Part shown: positions 26,336 to 35,310 of the stretch, piece after piece
Layout of the letters: every line of letters starts with the position of its first letter
Position numbering within the stretch: the first letter of the stretch is position 1
Origin: Streptomyces litmocidini
GTDB lineage: Bacteria > Actinomycetota > Actinomycetes > Streptomycetales > Streptomycetaceae
Assembly: GCF_014649755.1 (NCBI RefSeq)
Contig: NZ_BMTQ01000004.1
Span: 124,001-188,000, forward strand
Direction: 5' to 3'
Length of the DNA stretch: 64,000 nt
Translations under genes and position numbers: made by a program
The notes under the pieces: generated by a model
Told to the model about the DNA's origin: nothing
Databases searched by the model: none
What the model saw: the letters and a program-made list of their open reading frames with translations, nothing else

Positions 26336-28771
26336 TCAGATCTCCAGAGTGGCGGTCAGGCGGGCGTCCGTGAGGGAGTGGGCCGCGACGACCTCGTACG
26401 TCCCGGTGACGAGGGTCCAGTCGTGCTCGTCCTCGTCCCAGATCTCGAAGGCGCGGCGGGGCAGCGCGATCGTGGTCTCGACGCTCTCGCCGGGCGCGGC
26501 CTCGACGCTCGCGAAGCCGGCGAGCCAGCGGGCGGGGCGTTCCACGCCGTCGTTCACGGGCGCCAGGTAGATCTGGACGGTCTCGCGGCCCGGCCGGCCG
26601 CCGGTGTTGGTGATCCGGACGGTGGCCGTGCCGGGGGCCGTGACCAGGGAGTCGTACGACCAGCTGGTGTAGCCGAGGCCGTGGCCGAAGGGGTACGCGG
26701 GGACGGCGCCGGCCTTGTCCCAGGCGCGGTATCCGATGAAGACGCCCTCGGTGTAGTGCAGTTCGCCGTCCGTCGGGGCGACCTCGGTGACGGGGGCGTC
26801 GGCGAGGGCGACGGGCCAGGTGGTGGGGAGGCGGCCGCCGGGCTCCTCGGCGCCGGTGAGGACGTCGGCGAGGGCGGCGCCGCCCTCCTGGCCGGGGAAC
26901 CAGCCGAGCAGGATCGCGGCCACGTCCTCGCGCCAGGGCAGCTCGACCGGGGAGCCGGCGTTGACGACGACGACGGTGTTCGGGTTGGCGGCGGCCACGG
27001 CCCGGACGAGGTCGTCCTGGCGGCCGGGGAGGGCGAGGTCCTTGCGGTCGAAGCCCTCGGACTCGACGCGCTCGGTGGTGGCGACGACCACGACGGCGGT
27101 GTCGGCGGCGCGGGCGGCCTCGACGGCCTCGGCGATCAGTTCGTCGGGGTCACGGCGGGGGCCGAGGTGGACGAAGGAGAACATGACGGCCGGGAGCGGG
27201 GCCGCGAACTCCTCGTCGAGGGTGTGCAGCAGGGAGACCCCGACGGTCTCGCCGGCGGTGAGCGCGACCTTGCCGCGCTCGACCGGGGAGCCGAAGAAGG
27301 CCTCGAAGGGGTCGGTCTCGGGGCCCATGACCTGGGTGCCGTCGAAGACGGTCTCCCCGGCGACGGTGAGGGTGAAGGCGCCGAGGCCGCGGGTGCCGAA
27401 GGCGTGCTCGCCGGACTCGCGCGGGGTGAAGGTGCCGATGACCTCGATGGAGGCGAGGGCCTCGTGGGTGACGCCCTCGGGGAGGTCGTCGCCGATCCAC
27501 TGGACCTGGCCGTTGGGCAGGGAGCCCTCGCCGATGACGTTCCCGGCGGCGTCGCGGCAGCGGGCGCGGAGGGTGAAGCCCTGATCGGCGGGGGCGAGTT
27601 CCTCGCTGGGGTCGGCGCCGACCGTGAAGGTCAGGGCGCCTTCGGGGAGGGCGGCGGCGAGGCCGTCGAGCGGGGAGACGACGTGGTCGGGGAAGACCTG
27701 GGCGGAGCCGCCGCCGAGGACCCGGGCGTCGCGGGCGGCGGCGCCGGAGAGGGCGACGGTGCCGTTCTTCAGGGGCAGGGCGCCGTTCTCGTTCCGTACG
27801 AGGACGAAGCCGCGGCGGGCGATCTCGCGGGCGAGGGCGTCGCCGTCGAGGGCTGCGGGGTGGTCGGTGACGACCGGCGGGGCGCCTTCGAGGGCGCCGA
27901 CGCGGGCGGCGAGCCTCAGGACGTTGCGCACGGCGGTGTCGACGGCGGACTCCTCAACCTCGCCGGCGCGGACGGCGGCGGCGAGGGCCGGGCCGTAGAC
28001 GGTCCGGGGGCCGGGCATGGCGACGTCGAGGCCGCCCGTGATGTCGGCGGTGGTGGAGCGGGCGGCCATCCAGTCGGAGACGTTGAAGCCGTCGAAGCCC
28101 CACTCGCCGCGCAGGACCTCGTTCACGAGCTGGTGGTGCTCGGTCATCGTGACGCCGTTGACCTGGTTGTAGGCGGTCATGACGCCCCAGGGGCGGGCGT
28201 TCTCGACGATGGCCTCGAAGGGGGCGAGGTAGAGCTCGCGGAGGGGACGCGGGGCGATCCTGTTGTCGACGGTGAAGCGGTCGGTCTCGGCGTCGTTGGC
28301 GACGAAGTGCTTGACGGTGGTGCCGACGCCGCCGTCCTGGACGCCCTGGACGTAGCCGGTGCCGATGACTCCGGTGAGGTACGGGTCCTCGCTGTAGGCC
28401 TCGAAGTGGCGGCCGCCGAGCGGGGTGCGGTGCAGGTTGACCGTGGGGGCGAGGAGGACGTGGACGCCCTTGCGGCGGGCCTCCTGGGCGAGGAGCCGGC
28501 CGGCCCGGCGGGCGAGGGCGGGGTCCCAGGCGGCGGCGAGCGCGGTCGGGGACGGGAGCGCGACGGACGGGTCGTCGGCGGTCCAGCGGACGCCGCGGAC
28601 GCCGATGGGGCCGTCGGACATGACCAGGGACTCCAGGCCGATCTCCGGCAGGGCGGGCAGGGACCACATGTCCTGGCCGGCGAGCAGCCGGGTCTTGGCG
28701 TCCAGGTCGAGCTTGCCGAGCGCCGCCTCGACGACCGCGTTCCTCACGGTCTCCGCGGTGTTCTCCGCCAT
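26336..28771 (-). CDS. glycoside hydrolase family 3 beta-glucosidase with PA14 domain
   Basis: An 811-residue cytoplasmic glycosidase with no signal peptide. The N-terminal (alpha/beta)8 domain carries the nucleophile Asp233 in GFNVSDWM and substrate residues KHFVANDAE. A PA14-like insertion follows (around residues 380-500, with GTFTPRESGEHAFG). The second GH3 domain has the probable acid/base Glu in ERVESEGFDR, and a fibronectin-like domain ends the protein. It cleaves beta-glucosides or related disaccharides after uptake. ATG 28771 has GAGGAGG nine bases upstream. It is divergent from a TetR regulator with a shared operator at 28825-28850. Confidence 0.92.
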   Translation of the reverse strand: MAENTAETVRNAVVEAALGKLDLDAKTRLLAGQDMWSLPALPEIGLESLVMSDGPIGVRGVRWTADDPSVALPSPTALAAAWDPALARRAGRLLAQEARRKGVHVLLAPTVNLHRTPLGGRHFEAYSEDPYLTGVIGTGYVQGVQDGGVGTTVKHFVANDAETDRFTVDNRIAPRPLRELYLAPFEAIVENARPWGVMTAYNQVNGVTMTEHHQLVNEVLRGEWGFDGFNVSDWMAARSTTADITGGLDVAMPGPRTVYGPALAAAVRAGEVEESAVDTAVRNVLRLAARVGALEGAPPVVTDHPAALDGDALAREIARRGFVLVRNENGALPLKNGTVALSGAAARDARVLGGGSAQVFPDHVVSPLDGLAAALPEGALTFTVGADPSEELAPADQGFTLRARCRDAAGNVIGEGSLPNGQVQWIGDDLPEGVTHEALASIEVIGTFTPRESGEHAFGTRGLGAFTLTVAGETVFDGTQVMGPETDPFEAFFGSPVERGKVALTAGETVGVSLLHTLDEEFAAPLPAVMFSFVHLGPRRDPDELIAEAVEAARAADTAVVVVATTERVESEGFDRKDLALPGRQDDLVRAVAAANPNTVVVVNAGSPVELPWREDVAAILLGWFPGQEGGAALADVLTGAEEPGGRLPTTWPVALADAPVTEVAPTDGELHYTEGVFIGYRAWDKAGAVPAYPFGHGLGYTSWSYDSLVTAPGTATVRITNTGGRPGRETVQIYLAPVNDGVERPARWLAGFASVEAAPGESVETTIALPRRAFEIWDEDEHDWTLVTGTYEVVAAHSLTDARLTATLEI

Positions 28772-28824
28772 GGCCGTACCTCCTCGTTGACGTGCCGATG
28801 ACCCCGATGCCGCCCATCGTGCCC

Positions 28825-28850
28825 TCACCTACCTGTAGATCGGTAGGTGA
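28825..28850. promoter_or_regulatory. palindromic operator between GH3 and TetR genes
   Basis: TCACCTACC and GGTAGGTGA form perfect 9-bp inverted arms separated by 8 bp. The site lies 54 bp from the GH3 start and 83 bp from the tetR start, as expected for a TetR dimer controlling both promoters. No other strong dyad is seen in the 162-bp gap. Confidence 0.75.
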
Positions 28851-28933
28851 CGTTATTCTTTCGTTACTCATGGGGCGGGGAGAGCGGGTACGGTCCTGTC
28901 GGACGGACGAACCTGCGGAAGGGGGCCACGGCG

Positions 28934-29509
28934 ATGGTGCGGGCCAGGAGCGAGGAGCGGCGCGCGGACATCCTGCGCGCCGCCCTCGAGGTGATCGCCG
29001 AGCGCGGCTACCGGGGCGCCACCCTCGGCTCCGTCGCCGAGCGCGTCGGGCTGACCCAGCAGGGACTGCTGCACTACTACCCGACGAAGGAGGCGCTGCT
29101 CGTCGCGGTCCTGGAGGAGCGGGACCGCTGGGACACGAGCGGGGGCCGGGACCGGGAGGGCTGGCGGCTGGACCTCCTGGAGTCGCTCGTCGAGTACAAC
29201 GCGATGCGGGCCGGGATCGTGCAGACCTTCTCCGCGCTGCTCGGCGAGAGCGTCACGGACGGGCACCCGGCGCGGGAGTTCTTCACCGAGCGGTACGCGC
29301 AGGTGCGGGCCAACATGGCGGACGTCCTGCGCCTGGAGTTCGGCGAGCGGCTGCCCGGCGGCCTCACCCCGGAGCGGGCCGCGCCCCTGCTCACGGCGGT
29401 GATGGACGGCCTCCAGTACCAGTGGCTCCTGGACCCGGCGGCGGTCGACATGCCGGGCGCCTTCCGGGACTTCCTGCGACTGCTGCACGGCTCCGGGGGC
29501 CGCGGTTAG
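28934..29509 (+). CDS. TetR family transcriptional regulator
   Basis: A 191-residue regulator. The N-terminal helix-turn-helix reads RADILRAALEVIAERGYRGA, then TLGSVAERVGLTQQGLLHYY. The C-terminal ligand domain is the type found in sugar- or hydrolase-associated TetR proteins (FGERLPGGLTPE, then LLTAVMDGLQYQWLLD). ATG 28934 follows GGAAGGGGG. The divergent GH3 glucosidase and the operator between them suggest that it represses glycoside utilisation and responds to a sugar-derived ligand (inference). Confidence 0.9.
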   Translation: MVRARSEERRADILRAALEVIAERGYRGATLGSVAERVGLTQQGLLHYYPTKEALLVAVLEERDRWDTSGGRDREGWRLDLLESLVEYNAMRAGIVQTFSALLGESVTDGHPAREFFTERYAQVRANMADVLRLEFGERLPGGLTPERAAPLLTAVMDGLQYQWLLDPAAVDMPGAFRDFLRLLHGSGGRG

Positions 29510-29714
29510 CGGGTGGGCGCCGCCGGGTCCTCGCCGAGCAGGGCCGGCCCCCGGGCGGGGAGGACGTCCCGCACCGCCGGATCCGCGCGGCGGCGCCCGC
29601 GACCCCGGCGGTCGCGGCGTCCGCGTTCCTGGGCCTGCTCCGCGAGACGGCGGACCGGCTAATACCCTCTGACCGATCTTGATCCTTACCGTCGGGCGCG
29701 GGATGATGGCCGCC

Positions 29715-30455
29715 ATGATCCTCGCAGCCACCCAGTTCGCCCCCGTCGCCGGGGACGTCGACGCCAACGTCCGCACGATCGCCGGTCTGGTCCGGGCGGC
29801 CGGGGCGGAGGGGGCCCGCGTGGTCGTCTTCGCCGAGCTCTGCCTGACCGGGTACGAGCCCTCCCTGATCCGGGACTCCCCCGCCCTGGTCCTGACCGAG
29901 GACGACCCCCGCCTCGCGCCCGTGCGGGAGGCGTGCCGGGCCGTCGGCGCGGCGGCCGTGGTCAACGGGCCGGTGCGGACGGCCGGTCCGCGCGGGGAGG
30001 ACGGCGCGGGCGGTTCCGGCGCGGGGATCACCACGCTGGTGATCGGCCCGGACGGCTCGCTCCTCGCCCGCTACGACAAGCAGCACCTGTACGGGGTCGA
30101 GGCGGAGGTCTTCGAACCGGGCGGTGCCGACGGGCGGTTCACGCTCGACGGTGTCCGGTTCGCCCTGGCCACCTGCTACGACAACCGCTTCCCGGAACTG
30201 GCCGAGCGGGCGGCCGCCGACGGCTGCGCGGCGTACCTGGCGAGTTCGGTGCTCGGCGCCGACAACGACTCCTTCGAGGAGGTGTATCCGGTACGGGCCA
30301 GGGACTTCGGCCTGCACGTGGTGCTCGGCAACGTGCTCGGGCCCAACGAGGACGGGACCGGCGTGGGCGGGGCGGGCGCCTGGGGCCCGGACGGCGAGCG
30401 GATCGCGGACGCGGGGTCCGGGGAACCGGGGTTCGTGCTCGCCGAGGTGGGCTGA
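29715..30455 (+). CDS. carbon-nitrogen hydrolase (nitrilase superfamily)
   Basis: A 246-residue amidase-like enzyme. The catalytic triad is visible: Glu in VFAELCLTGY, Lys in YDKQHLYG and Cys in ATCYDNRFPE. It hydrolyses a small amide or ureide; the substrate is unknown. ATG 29715 (MILAATQF) is the conserved start; two ATGs a few codons upstream are possible but not conserved in type. It is monocistronic, ending at a strong terminator. Confidence 0.9.
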   Translation: MILAATQFAPVAGDVDANVRTIAGLVRAAGAEGARVVVFAELCLTGYEPSLIRDSPALVLTEDDPRLAPVREACRAVGAAAVVNGPVRTAGPRGEDGAGGSGAGITTLVIGPDGSLLARYDKQHLYGVEAEVFEPGGADGRFTLDGVRFALATCYDNRFPELAERAAADGCAAYLASSVLGADNDSFEEVYPVRARDFGLHVVLGNVLGPNEDGTGVGGAGAWGPDGERIADAGSGEPGFVLAEVG

Positions 30456-30465
30456 GCACGGGGGA

Positions 30466-30504
30466 AGGGCCGGACGGTCGTGGGACATACGACCGTCCGG
30501 CCCT
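30466..30504. terminator. bidirectional terminator between nitrilase and M4 protease genes
   Basis: A perfect 16-bp stem (AGGGCCGGACGGTCGT and its complement) with a 7-base loop lies between two convergent genes, 10 bp after the nitrilase stop. Confidence 0.9.
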
Positions 30505-30558
30505 CCGGGGCGGCCGTCACGGAACCCCCGGTCCGCGACGGCGCCCCCGCTCATCCCC

Positions 30559-32745
30559 TTACGGGGCGCTCAGGCCCAGCGTGTACGCGCCGGAGCCGCT
30601 GTACGCGTGGACCACGTACCGGTAGTAGCCCGCGGTGCCGTAGTAGCTGGTGTCCTCGTCGGCGGTCGCCGTGCCGCCGACGGCCACGTCCGCCCACGTC
30701 GACCCGTTCCACTTCTGCAGGTACAGGTCGAAGTCGGCGCCGGCCGGGCCGCGCAGGCAGCCCACGTGGGTGCCGGAGGTCGCGGAGTAGTAGTACGAGC
30801 CGTCCGGCTGGACCTGGGCCTGACCGGAGGCCAGGGTGCCCTGGTAGGTGTACTCGGTGCTGTCGCAGCCGGTGGGCGGGGTCGTGGTGCCGACCGACAG
30901 CTGGTAGGTGACCGTGTGCGTGGCGGAGCCCGTACCGGTGACGGTGATCGGGTACGTCCCGTTGGCCGTGCCCGCCGCGACCTGCACGGTCATCGTGGAC
31001 GAGGAGCCGGAGGTCACCGAGGAGGGGCTGAAGGAGACGGTGACCCCGCTCGGGGCGCCGCTCGCGGAGAGCTGCACGGTCTGCGCGCTGCCGCCGGTGG
31101 TGGAGGTGTTCACCGTGGAGGTGACGGAGGCGCCCGGCTGGACCGAGCCCGAGGACGGGTTCAGGGCGAGCGTGAAGTCCGGGGCGGTGGTGCCGCCGCA
31201 GTCGGTCTCGCCGGACTGGGCCGGCACGCCGACCGCGTTCCAGGCCGCCTTCACGGCGTTGCACTCGGCGCTGCCGTAGGTGTTCTTGGCGCTGGTCAGG
31301 GTCGCCTTGCGGGCGGCGGGGTGGTTCCAGGAGGAGGTCTTCATGAGCAGGGCGCCCATGAAGATCTTGCCGGCCTTCTGGATGCCGATGCCGGTCACGG
31401 AGGAGGGCCCGCCGGAGCATATCGGGCTGCTGGGCTTGCCGCCGCCCGGGTTGGAGCCCTCGGCGAGCAGGTAGAACCAGTGGTTCTGCGGGCCGGCCGC
31501 CGCGTGCACCTCGGTGTTGGACGTCAGCTGCGGGTAGCAGTTGGGGGCGTTGTCGGCGAGCGAGGGGTTGTACATGTAGCGGATCGGCTTGCCGTCGCCG
31601 AAGAAGTTGACCTTCTCGCCGACCGTGTAGTCCGGGGTGTCGTTCGGGTTGTTGGCGTAGTGCTCGGTGAGCGCGCCGAAGATGTCGCCCGTCGACTCGT
31701 TCATGCCGCCGTTCTCGTTGGACGAGCCCGAGCTGCCCGGCGTCCGGTCGAAGATCTCGTGGCCGTACTCGTGCGCCACGACGTCGATGCCGGTGAGCTG
31801 GTTGGCACCGGTCTGGGACCGCCCGTAGGTCGTCTTCGTGCCGTCGTAGTACGCGTTGACCTCGGCGAGTCCGGCGCGGGCCGGGACCATGCCGCCCTGG
31901 CCGTTCTGGCCGTTGTAGCCGAACCACTCCTTGAGCATGGAGTGTTCCTTCTGCGCCGCGTACATGATGTCGACGCAGGCGGTCACCAGGTCGTTGGCGG
32001 TGCCGTTGCCCCACGGCGGGGTGCCGGTGTAGGCGCTGCCGTTCTGCCCGCCGCACTTGAAGCCGCCGCGGGTGGTGTCGGTCATGGAGGTCGCGGCGGT
32101 GTCGATGGTGACGTTGCCGTTGTGGTAGCCGCGGCCGTCGGCGTGCAGGATCTTGTCGGTGGCGCGGGCGACGGAGCCGGTGCGCGCGTCGACGAAGGTG
32201 TCGAGGGAGCTCGGGGCGTCCTCGGCGGTCCGGCCGATGACCAGGGTGTGCCAGGTGAGGACGGCCTTGCCGCCCTTGAGGAGCACGGTCAGCTCCGGGG
32301 CGCTCGCGCTCTCGACCGAGGCCAGCTGCTTCCGGGCGGTGGCGAGGGCCGCCTCGGCCGTCACCTTCGCCTTCGTGGAGAGCTTGATGGCGGGCGCCGG
32401 GGCGCCGGTGACCTCGCGGACCTTGCCGGAGCTGTCGGAGACGACGACCGCGTCGCCGCCGACGACCGGCAGGCCGCGGTAGGTGCGCTCGTACGAGGCG
32501 TAGTACAGGCCGTTCGCCCAGGGGGTGACGGACGTCCGGACGAGGTCCTCGTCGGCGCCGTGCCGCAGCTCGTCGAGGCCGCTCGCCGCGGCCTCGTCCG
32601 CGGCGGCGAGCGCGAGGGACTTCCCGTGCCCGGGCGGTACGGGCTGCGCCTGCGGGGCCGCGGCGGCGGGGCCGGCGAGGGCGGTCGCGAGGCTCGCCGA
32701 GAGCGCCAGGGCGGCCACGGTCGCCGTGAGTCTGGTGGGGTGCAA
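30559..32745 (-). CDS. secreted M4 family (thermolysin-like) metallopeptidase
   Basis: A preproprotein of about 728 residues. After a signal peptide (LTATVAALALSASLATALAG) come an FTP/PepSY propeptide, the M4 catalytic domain with zinc site HEYGH (His325, His329; catalytic Glu326) and third ligand Glu350 in GGMNESTGD, an Ig-like domain (around 555-640) and a C-terminal PPC-type domain. It degrades extracellular protein. I prefer the TTG start at 32745, which has GGAG seven bases upstream; an ATG at 32817 gives a 24-residue extension without a ribosome binding site. It is divergent from a LysR regulator, a typical arrangement for exoprotease control. Confidence 0.9.
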   Translation of the reverse strand: MHPTRLTATVAALALSASLATALAGPAAAAPQAQPVPPGHGKSLALAAADEAAASGLDELRHGADEDLVRTSVTPWANGLYYASYERTYRGLPVVGGDAVVVSDSSGKVREVTGAPAPAIKLSTKAKVTAEAALATARKQLASVESASAPELTVLLKGGKAVLTWHTLVIGRTAEDAPSSLDTFVDARTGSVARATDKILHADGRGYHNGNVTIDTAATSMTDTTRGGFKCGGQNGSAYTGTPPWGNGTANDLVTACVDIMYAAQKEHSMLKEWFGYNGQNGQGGMVPARAGLAEVNAYYDGTKTTYGRSQTGANQLTGIDVVAHEYGHEIFDRTPGSSGSSNENGGMNESTGDIFGALTEHYANNPNDTPDYTVGEKVNFFGDGKPIRYMYNPSLADNAPNCYPQLTSNTEVHAAAGPQNHWFYLLAEGSNPGGGKPSSPICSGGPSSVTGIGIQKAGKIFMGALLMKTSSWNHPAARKATLTSAKNTYGSAECNAVKAAWNAVGVPAQSGETDCGGTTAPDFTLALNPSSGSVQPGASVTSTVNTSTTGGSAQTVQLSASGAPSGVTVSFSPSSVTSGSSSTMTVQVAAGTANGTYPITVTGTGSATHTVTYQLSVGTTTPPTGCDSTEYTYQGTLASGQAQVQPDGSYYYSATSGTHVGCLRGPAGADFDLYLQKWNGSTWADVAVGGTATADEDTSYYGTAGYYRYVVHAYSGSGAYTLGLSAP

Positions 32746-32842
32746 CGTCTTGCTCCGATCGGGGTGGGGATCGTGGTGGGGGAGACTGAGCGTCGCGCCG
32801 AGTATGGGCGTGGACATGGCCAGTTCGGGACATCTCATCCGG

Positions 32843-32887
32843 CATAAGACGCGGGTTATGGTGCGGCCGCGCACCGCTGCGTACGCT
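32843..32887 (+). promoter_or_regulatory. LysR-box candidate and -10 of the lysR gene
   Basis: CATAA (32843-32847) and TTATG (32856-32860) form an inverted repeat with an 8-bp spacer, the only clear dyad in the protease-lysR gap. A -10 candidate TACGCT is at 32882-32887, six bases before the lysR ATG at 32894, which implies a leaderless transcript. The dyad overlaps the expected -35, consistent with autoregulation. Confidence 0.5.
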
Positions 32888-32893
32888 GCTGAA

Positions 32894-33856
32894 ATGCAGC
32901 TGGAGTTGAGACATCTCGAAGCCGTCTGCCGGATAGCGGAAGCGGGCAGTCTGGGGCGGGCCGCCGGGCGGCTCGGCGTCTCGCAGCCGGCCCTCTCGGC
33001 GCAGCTGCGGCGGATCGAGCGGGTCGCCGGCGGGGAGCTGTTCCTGCGCGGCCGGCACGGTGTGGAGCCCACCCCGCTGGGCGAGTTCGTCCTCGCCAAG
33101 GCACGGCTCGTGCTCGGCGAGATGGACGCGCTGGTCGCCGGGGCCCGGGCGGCCGCCCCGCACGCCCCGCTGCGGCTCGGCTGCATCATGCTCGTCCTCG
33201 TCGACCGGCTGCTCGGGGAGCTGGACCGGGTCGTGACGGGACGGGAGGTCGCCGTCACCGTCGAGCACTCGGTGACGGCGCTGACCCGGCAGCTCGGCGC
33301 GGGGCGGTACGACGCCGTCCTGTACGGCGAGGTCAACGACCACGAGGTGCCGCTGCCCGAGGGGACGACGGCCCGCACCCTCGTCCCCAAGGAGCCGTTC
33401 TGCGTGCGGCTTTCGGCGTCGCACCCCCTGGCGGGCCGGGAGCGCATCGCGCTCGCCGAGCTCGCGGGCGAGTCCTGGATGACACCGGCGGAGGATGACG
33501 ACGGCGGTCCGGAAGCGCTGGTCGCGGCCTGTGAGAAGGCCGGCTTCACCCCCTCGCTGCGGCACCGGGTCGCCGACCGCAAGATGCACTACGACCTCAT
33601 CGCGGAGGGCCGGGTGATCTCGATGAGCCAACCGACGGCCCCGGCGGCGGAAGGCACGGTGCTGCGCCCCCTGAAGGGCGACCCGGTGACGGGGCGGATC
33701 CGGCTCGCCTGGAACCGGGCGGCGGTCCCCACCCCGCAGGCGGAGCTGCTGTACCGGGCGGCGGCCCGCGCGTACCTGGCGGACGTCGACCGCAACGCCT
33801 TCCACCGGGCCTGGTGGGACGCGCGTCCGGAGCTGCACCCGGTCCTCGGGGGCTGA
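32894..33856 (+). CDS. LysR family transcriptional regulator
   Basis: A 320-residue regulator. The N-terminal winged helix starts MQLELRHLEAVCRIAEAGSL and includes SQPALSAQLRRIE; the remainder is a periplasmic-binding-like effector domain (PLRLGCIMLVLVDRL onward). It is divergent from the secreted M4 protease and is the likely activator of it. Start ATG 32894 leaves no room for a Shine-Dalgarno, in line with leaderless translation. Confidence 0.93.
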   Translation: MQLELRHLEAVCRIAEAGSLGRAAGRLGVSQPALSAQLRRIERVAGGELFLRGRHGVEPTPLGEFVLAKARLVLGEMDALVAGARAAAPHAPLRLGCIMLVLVDRLLGELDRVVTGREVAVTVEHSVTALTRQLGAGRYDAVLYGEVNDHEVPLPEGTTARTLVPKEPFCVRLSASHPLAGRERIALAELAGESWMTPAEDDDGGPEALVAACEKAGFTPSLRHRVADRKMHYDLIAEGRVISMSQPTAPAAEGTVLRPLKGDPVTGRIRLAWNRAAVPTPQAELLYRAAARAYLADVDRNAFHRAWWDARPELHPVLGG

Positions 33857-33877
33857 GGACCGGGCGCTCGCGCGGGA

Positions 33878-34423
33878 TCAGTCGTACGAGAGGTACCCGG
33901 CCGCGTGGCGGCAGGTGGTGCCGTCCGGGCCGGTGCCGGTCTCCTCGGGCTCCTTGCCGGAGGCGCTCCTCGCGCCGCCGCCGTGCACCGCGTACACCGA
34001 CGCGGCGGAGGTGCCCTTGGAGGTGGCGGCGTCCTCGCCGACGTTCTCCCACCAGACGTTCCGAAGGGTGCGGCCGCCGAGACGGTGGACGCCGTCGGCG
34101 GCCGGCGTCCCGAGGATCACGTTCTTGAGGACGGCGCCGTCCTTGAGCACGAAGCCGGGTTTCCGGCTCTCGTCCTGGCCGTCCGAGCCGAGTTCACCGG
34201 TGTCGTGGAAGCGCTTGAGCTTGCCGTCGTAGGTGCCGGAGACCCCGATGGTCGTGGCGACCGGTCTGTCGCCCTTCGCCTCCGGCCGGGCCGCGACGGC
34301 TCCCGCCGCGCCCGCCGGGCGAGCAGGCCGCCGGCGGCGACGGCCGCGCCGGTGACGGCGAGGGTGCCGAGGCCGCCGACGACCGCGCGCCGGCGCGGCC
34401 GTCCTCCGCCTGTGTGACGTCAT
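33878..34423 (-). pseudogene. decayed pectate lyase (PL3 family)
   Basis: The frame encodes recognisable PL3 blocks: DGKLKRFHDTGELGS, NVILGTPAADGVH, LRNVWWENVGEDAATSKG and SVYAVHGGGARSASGK. It then jumps to EETGTGPDGTTCRHAAG, which is the usual extreme C-terminus of PL3 enzymes, so about 60-70 residues of the beta-helix are missing in frame. The N-terminus is also damaged. In this frame residues 13-35 are Arg-rich, whereas a one-base shift reveals a normal signal peptide (AVVGGLGTLAVTGAAVAAGG). Two compensating indels or sequencing errors explain this. I infer that neither export nor catalysis survives. Confidence 0.75.
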
Positions 34424-34434
34424 GTGTTCCTTCT

Positions 34435-35268
34435 TCAGTGGGGGAAGTGGTGCACCTCCTGGTCGCCACCGGGGGAAGGAAGGTTGCCGCGTGCCCGATC
34501 GTTCTCTTCGGGGTCCTCGTCCCCGTCGCCGTTCTCGCCGCGCAGGTCGCGGGCCATCAGGGTGGCTCCGGCGACCGCTCCCGGCATGAGGAGGACGGCG
34601 ACGAACGGCACGAGGAAGGCGAGCGTCAGCGGGACGCCGAAGCCCAGGGCGGCCATCCGGCGCCCGCGGAGCAGCCGCAGCCGCTCCTTCAGCTCGACGC
34701 CCCGGCGCTGGAGCGCGACGGCCGTCAGCTCCTCGGCGAGGAAGAAGCCGGACACGCAGAAGCCGATGACGGGGACGACGGTCTGGCCGACCACGGGGAT
34801 GAAGCCGCAGGCGAAGAGGAGGAGGCCGTAGAACGCGACCCGCACCAGGATCCGCAGGCTGTCCCGGGCCGAGATCCACAGCTCGCGCCAGAGCGGCAGG
34901 CCCGACTCGGGGACCCCGCCGCCCTCGCTGCGGTCGACCTCCTCGGAGAGCGACTCGTAGAAGGGCTGGCCGACGAGGAGGGTGACGGCGGTGAAGGTGA
35001 TCACCGCGAGGAAGAACCCGAAGGCGAAGACGAGCGCCGTCAGGGCGCCGCGGAAGATCCCCTGCCAGGGCGAGGACCAGTCGTCGGCGAACGGCGTCGC
35101 CCACGCGGTCAGGTCGTCGGCGCCGTAGCCGAGGCCGACGAGCGCGCCGGCGTAGAGGACGAGCGTCACGAGCCCGGGCAGCAGCCCGAAGCCGAGCCAG
35201 CGCCCGTGCCCGCCGACCCACTTCTGGCCCCGCACCAAGTACTTGAAACCCGCCCCGAAATCACGCAT
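34435..35268 (-). CDS. EI24/CysZ-like membrane protein
   Basis: A 277-residue integral membrane protein with about five hydrophobic segments (for example FGLLPGLVTLVLYAGALVGL and ALVFAFGFFLAVITFTAVTL). The motif GQPFYESLSEEVDR between helices is typical of EI24-domain proteins; the E. coli member CysZ takes up sulfate. The C-terminal 35 residues are acidic and then His-rich (HHFPH). ATG 35268 (MRDFGAGFKYLV) is chosen over an upstream in-frame start because family members begin here. Confidence 0.88.
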   Translation of the reverse strand: MRDFGAGFKYLVRGQKWVGGHGRWLGFGLLPGLVTLVLYAGALVGLGYGADDLTAWATPFADDWSSPWQGIFRGALTALVFAFGFFLAVITFTAVTLLVGQPFYESLSEEVDRSEGGGVPESGLPLWRELWISARDSLRILVRVAFYGLLLFACGFIPVVGQTVVPVIGFCVSGFFLAEELTAVALQRRGVELKERLRLLRGRRMAALGFGVPLTLAFLVPFVAVLLMPGAVAGATLMARDLRGENGDGDEDPEENDRARGNLPSPGGDQEVHHFPH

Positions 35269-35310
35269 GGGGGCCACCCTATCGGTGCCTCCGGAAGCCA
35301 CCGGGGCAGG

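Noticed and set aside
25910..28801. Plus-strand frame of ~960 codons over the GH3 gene
   Set aside because: Gly/Ala/Val/Asp-rich antisense translation typical of third-codon-position shadows.
30551..33838. Long minus-strand extension joining the M4 protease frame with sequence under lysR
   Set aside because: The protease signal peptide and ribosome binding site place the start near 32745; upstream codons are antisense to lysR.
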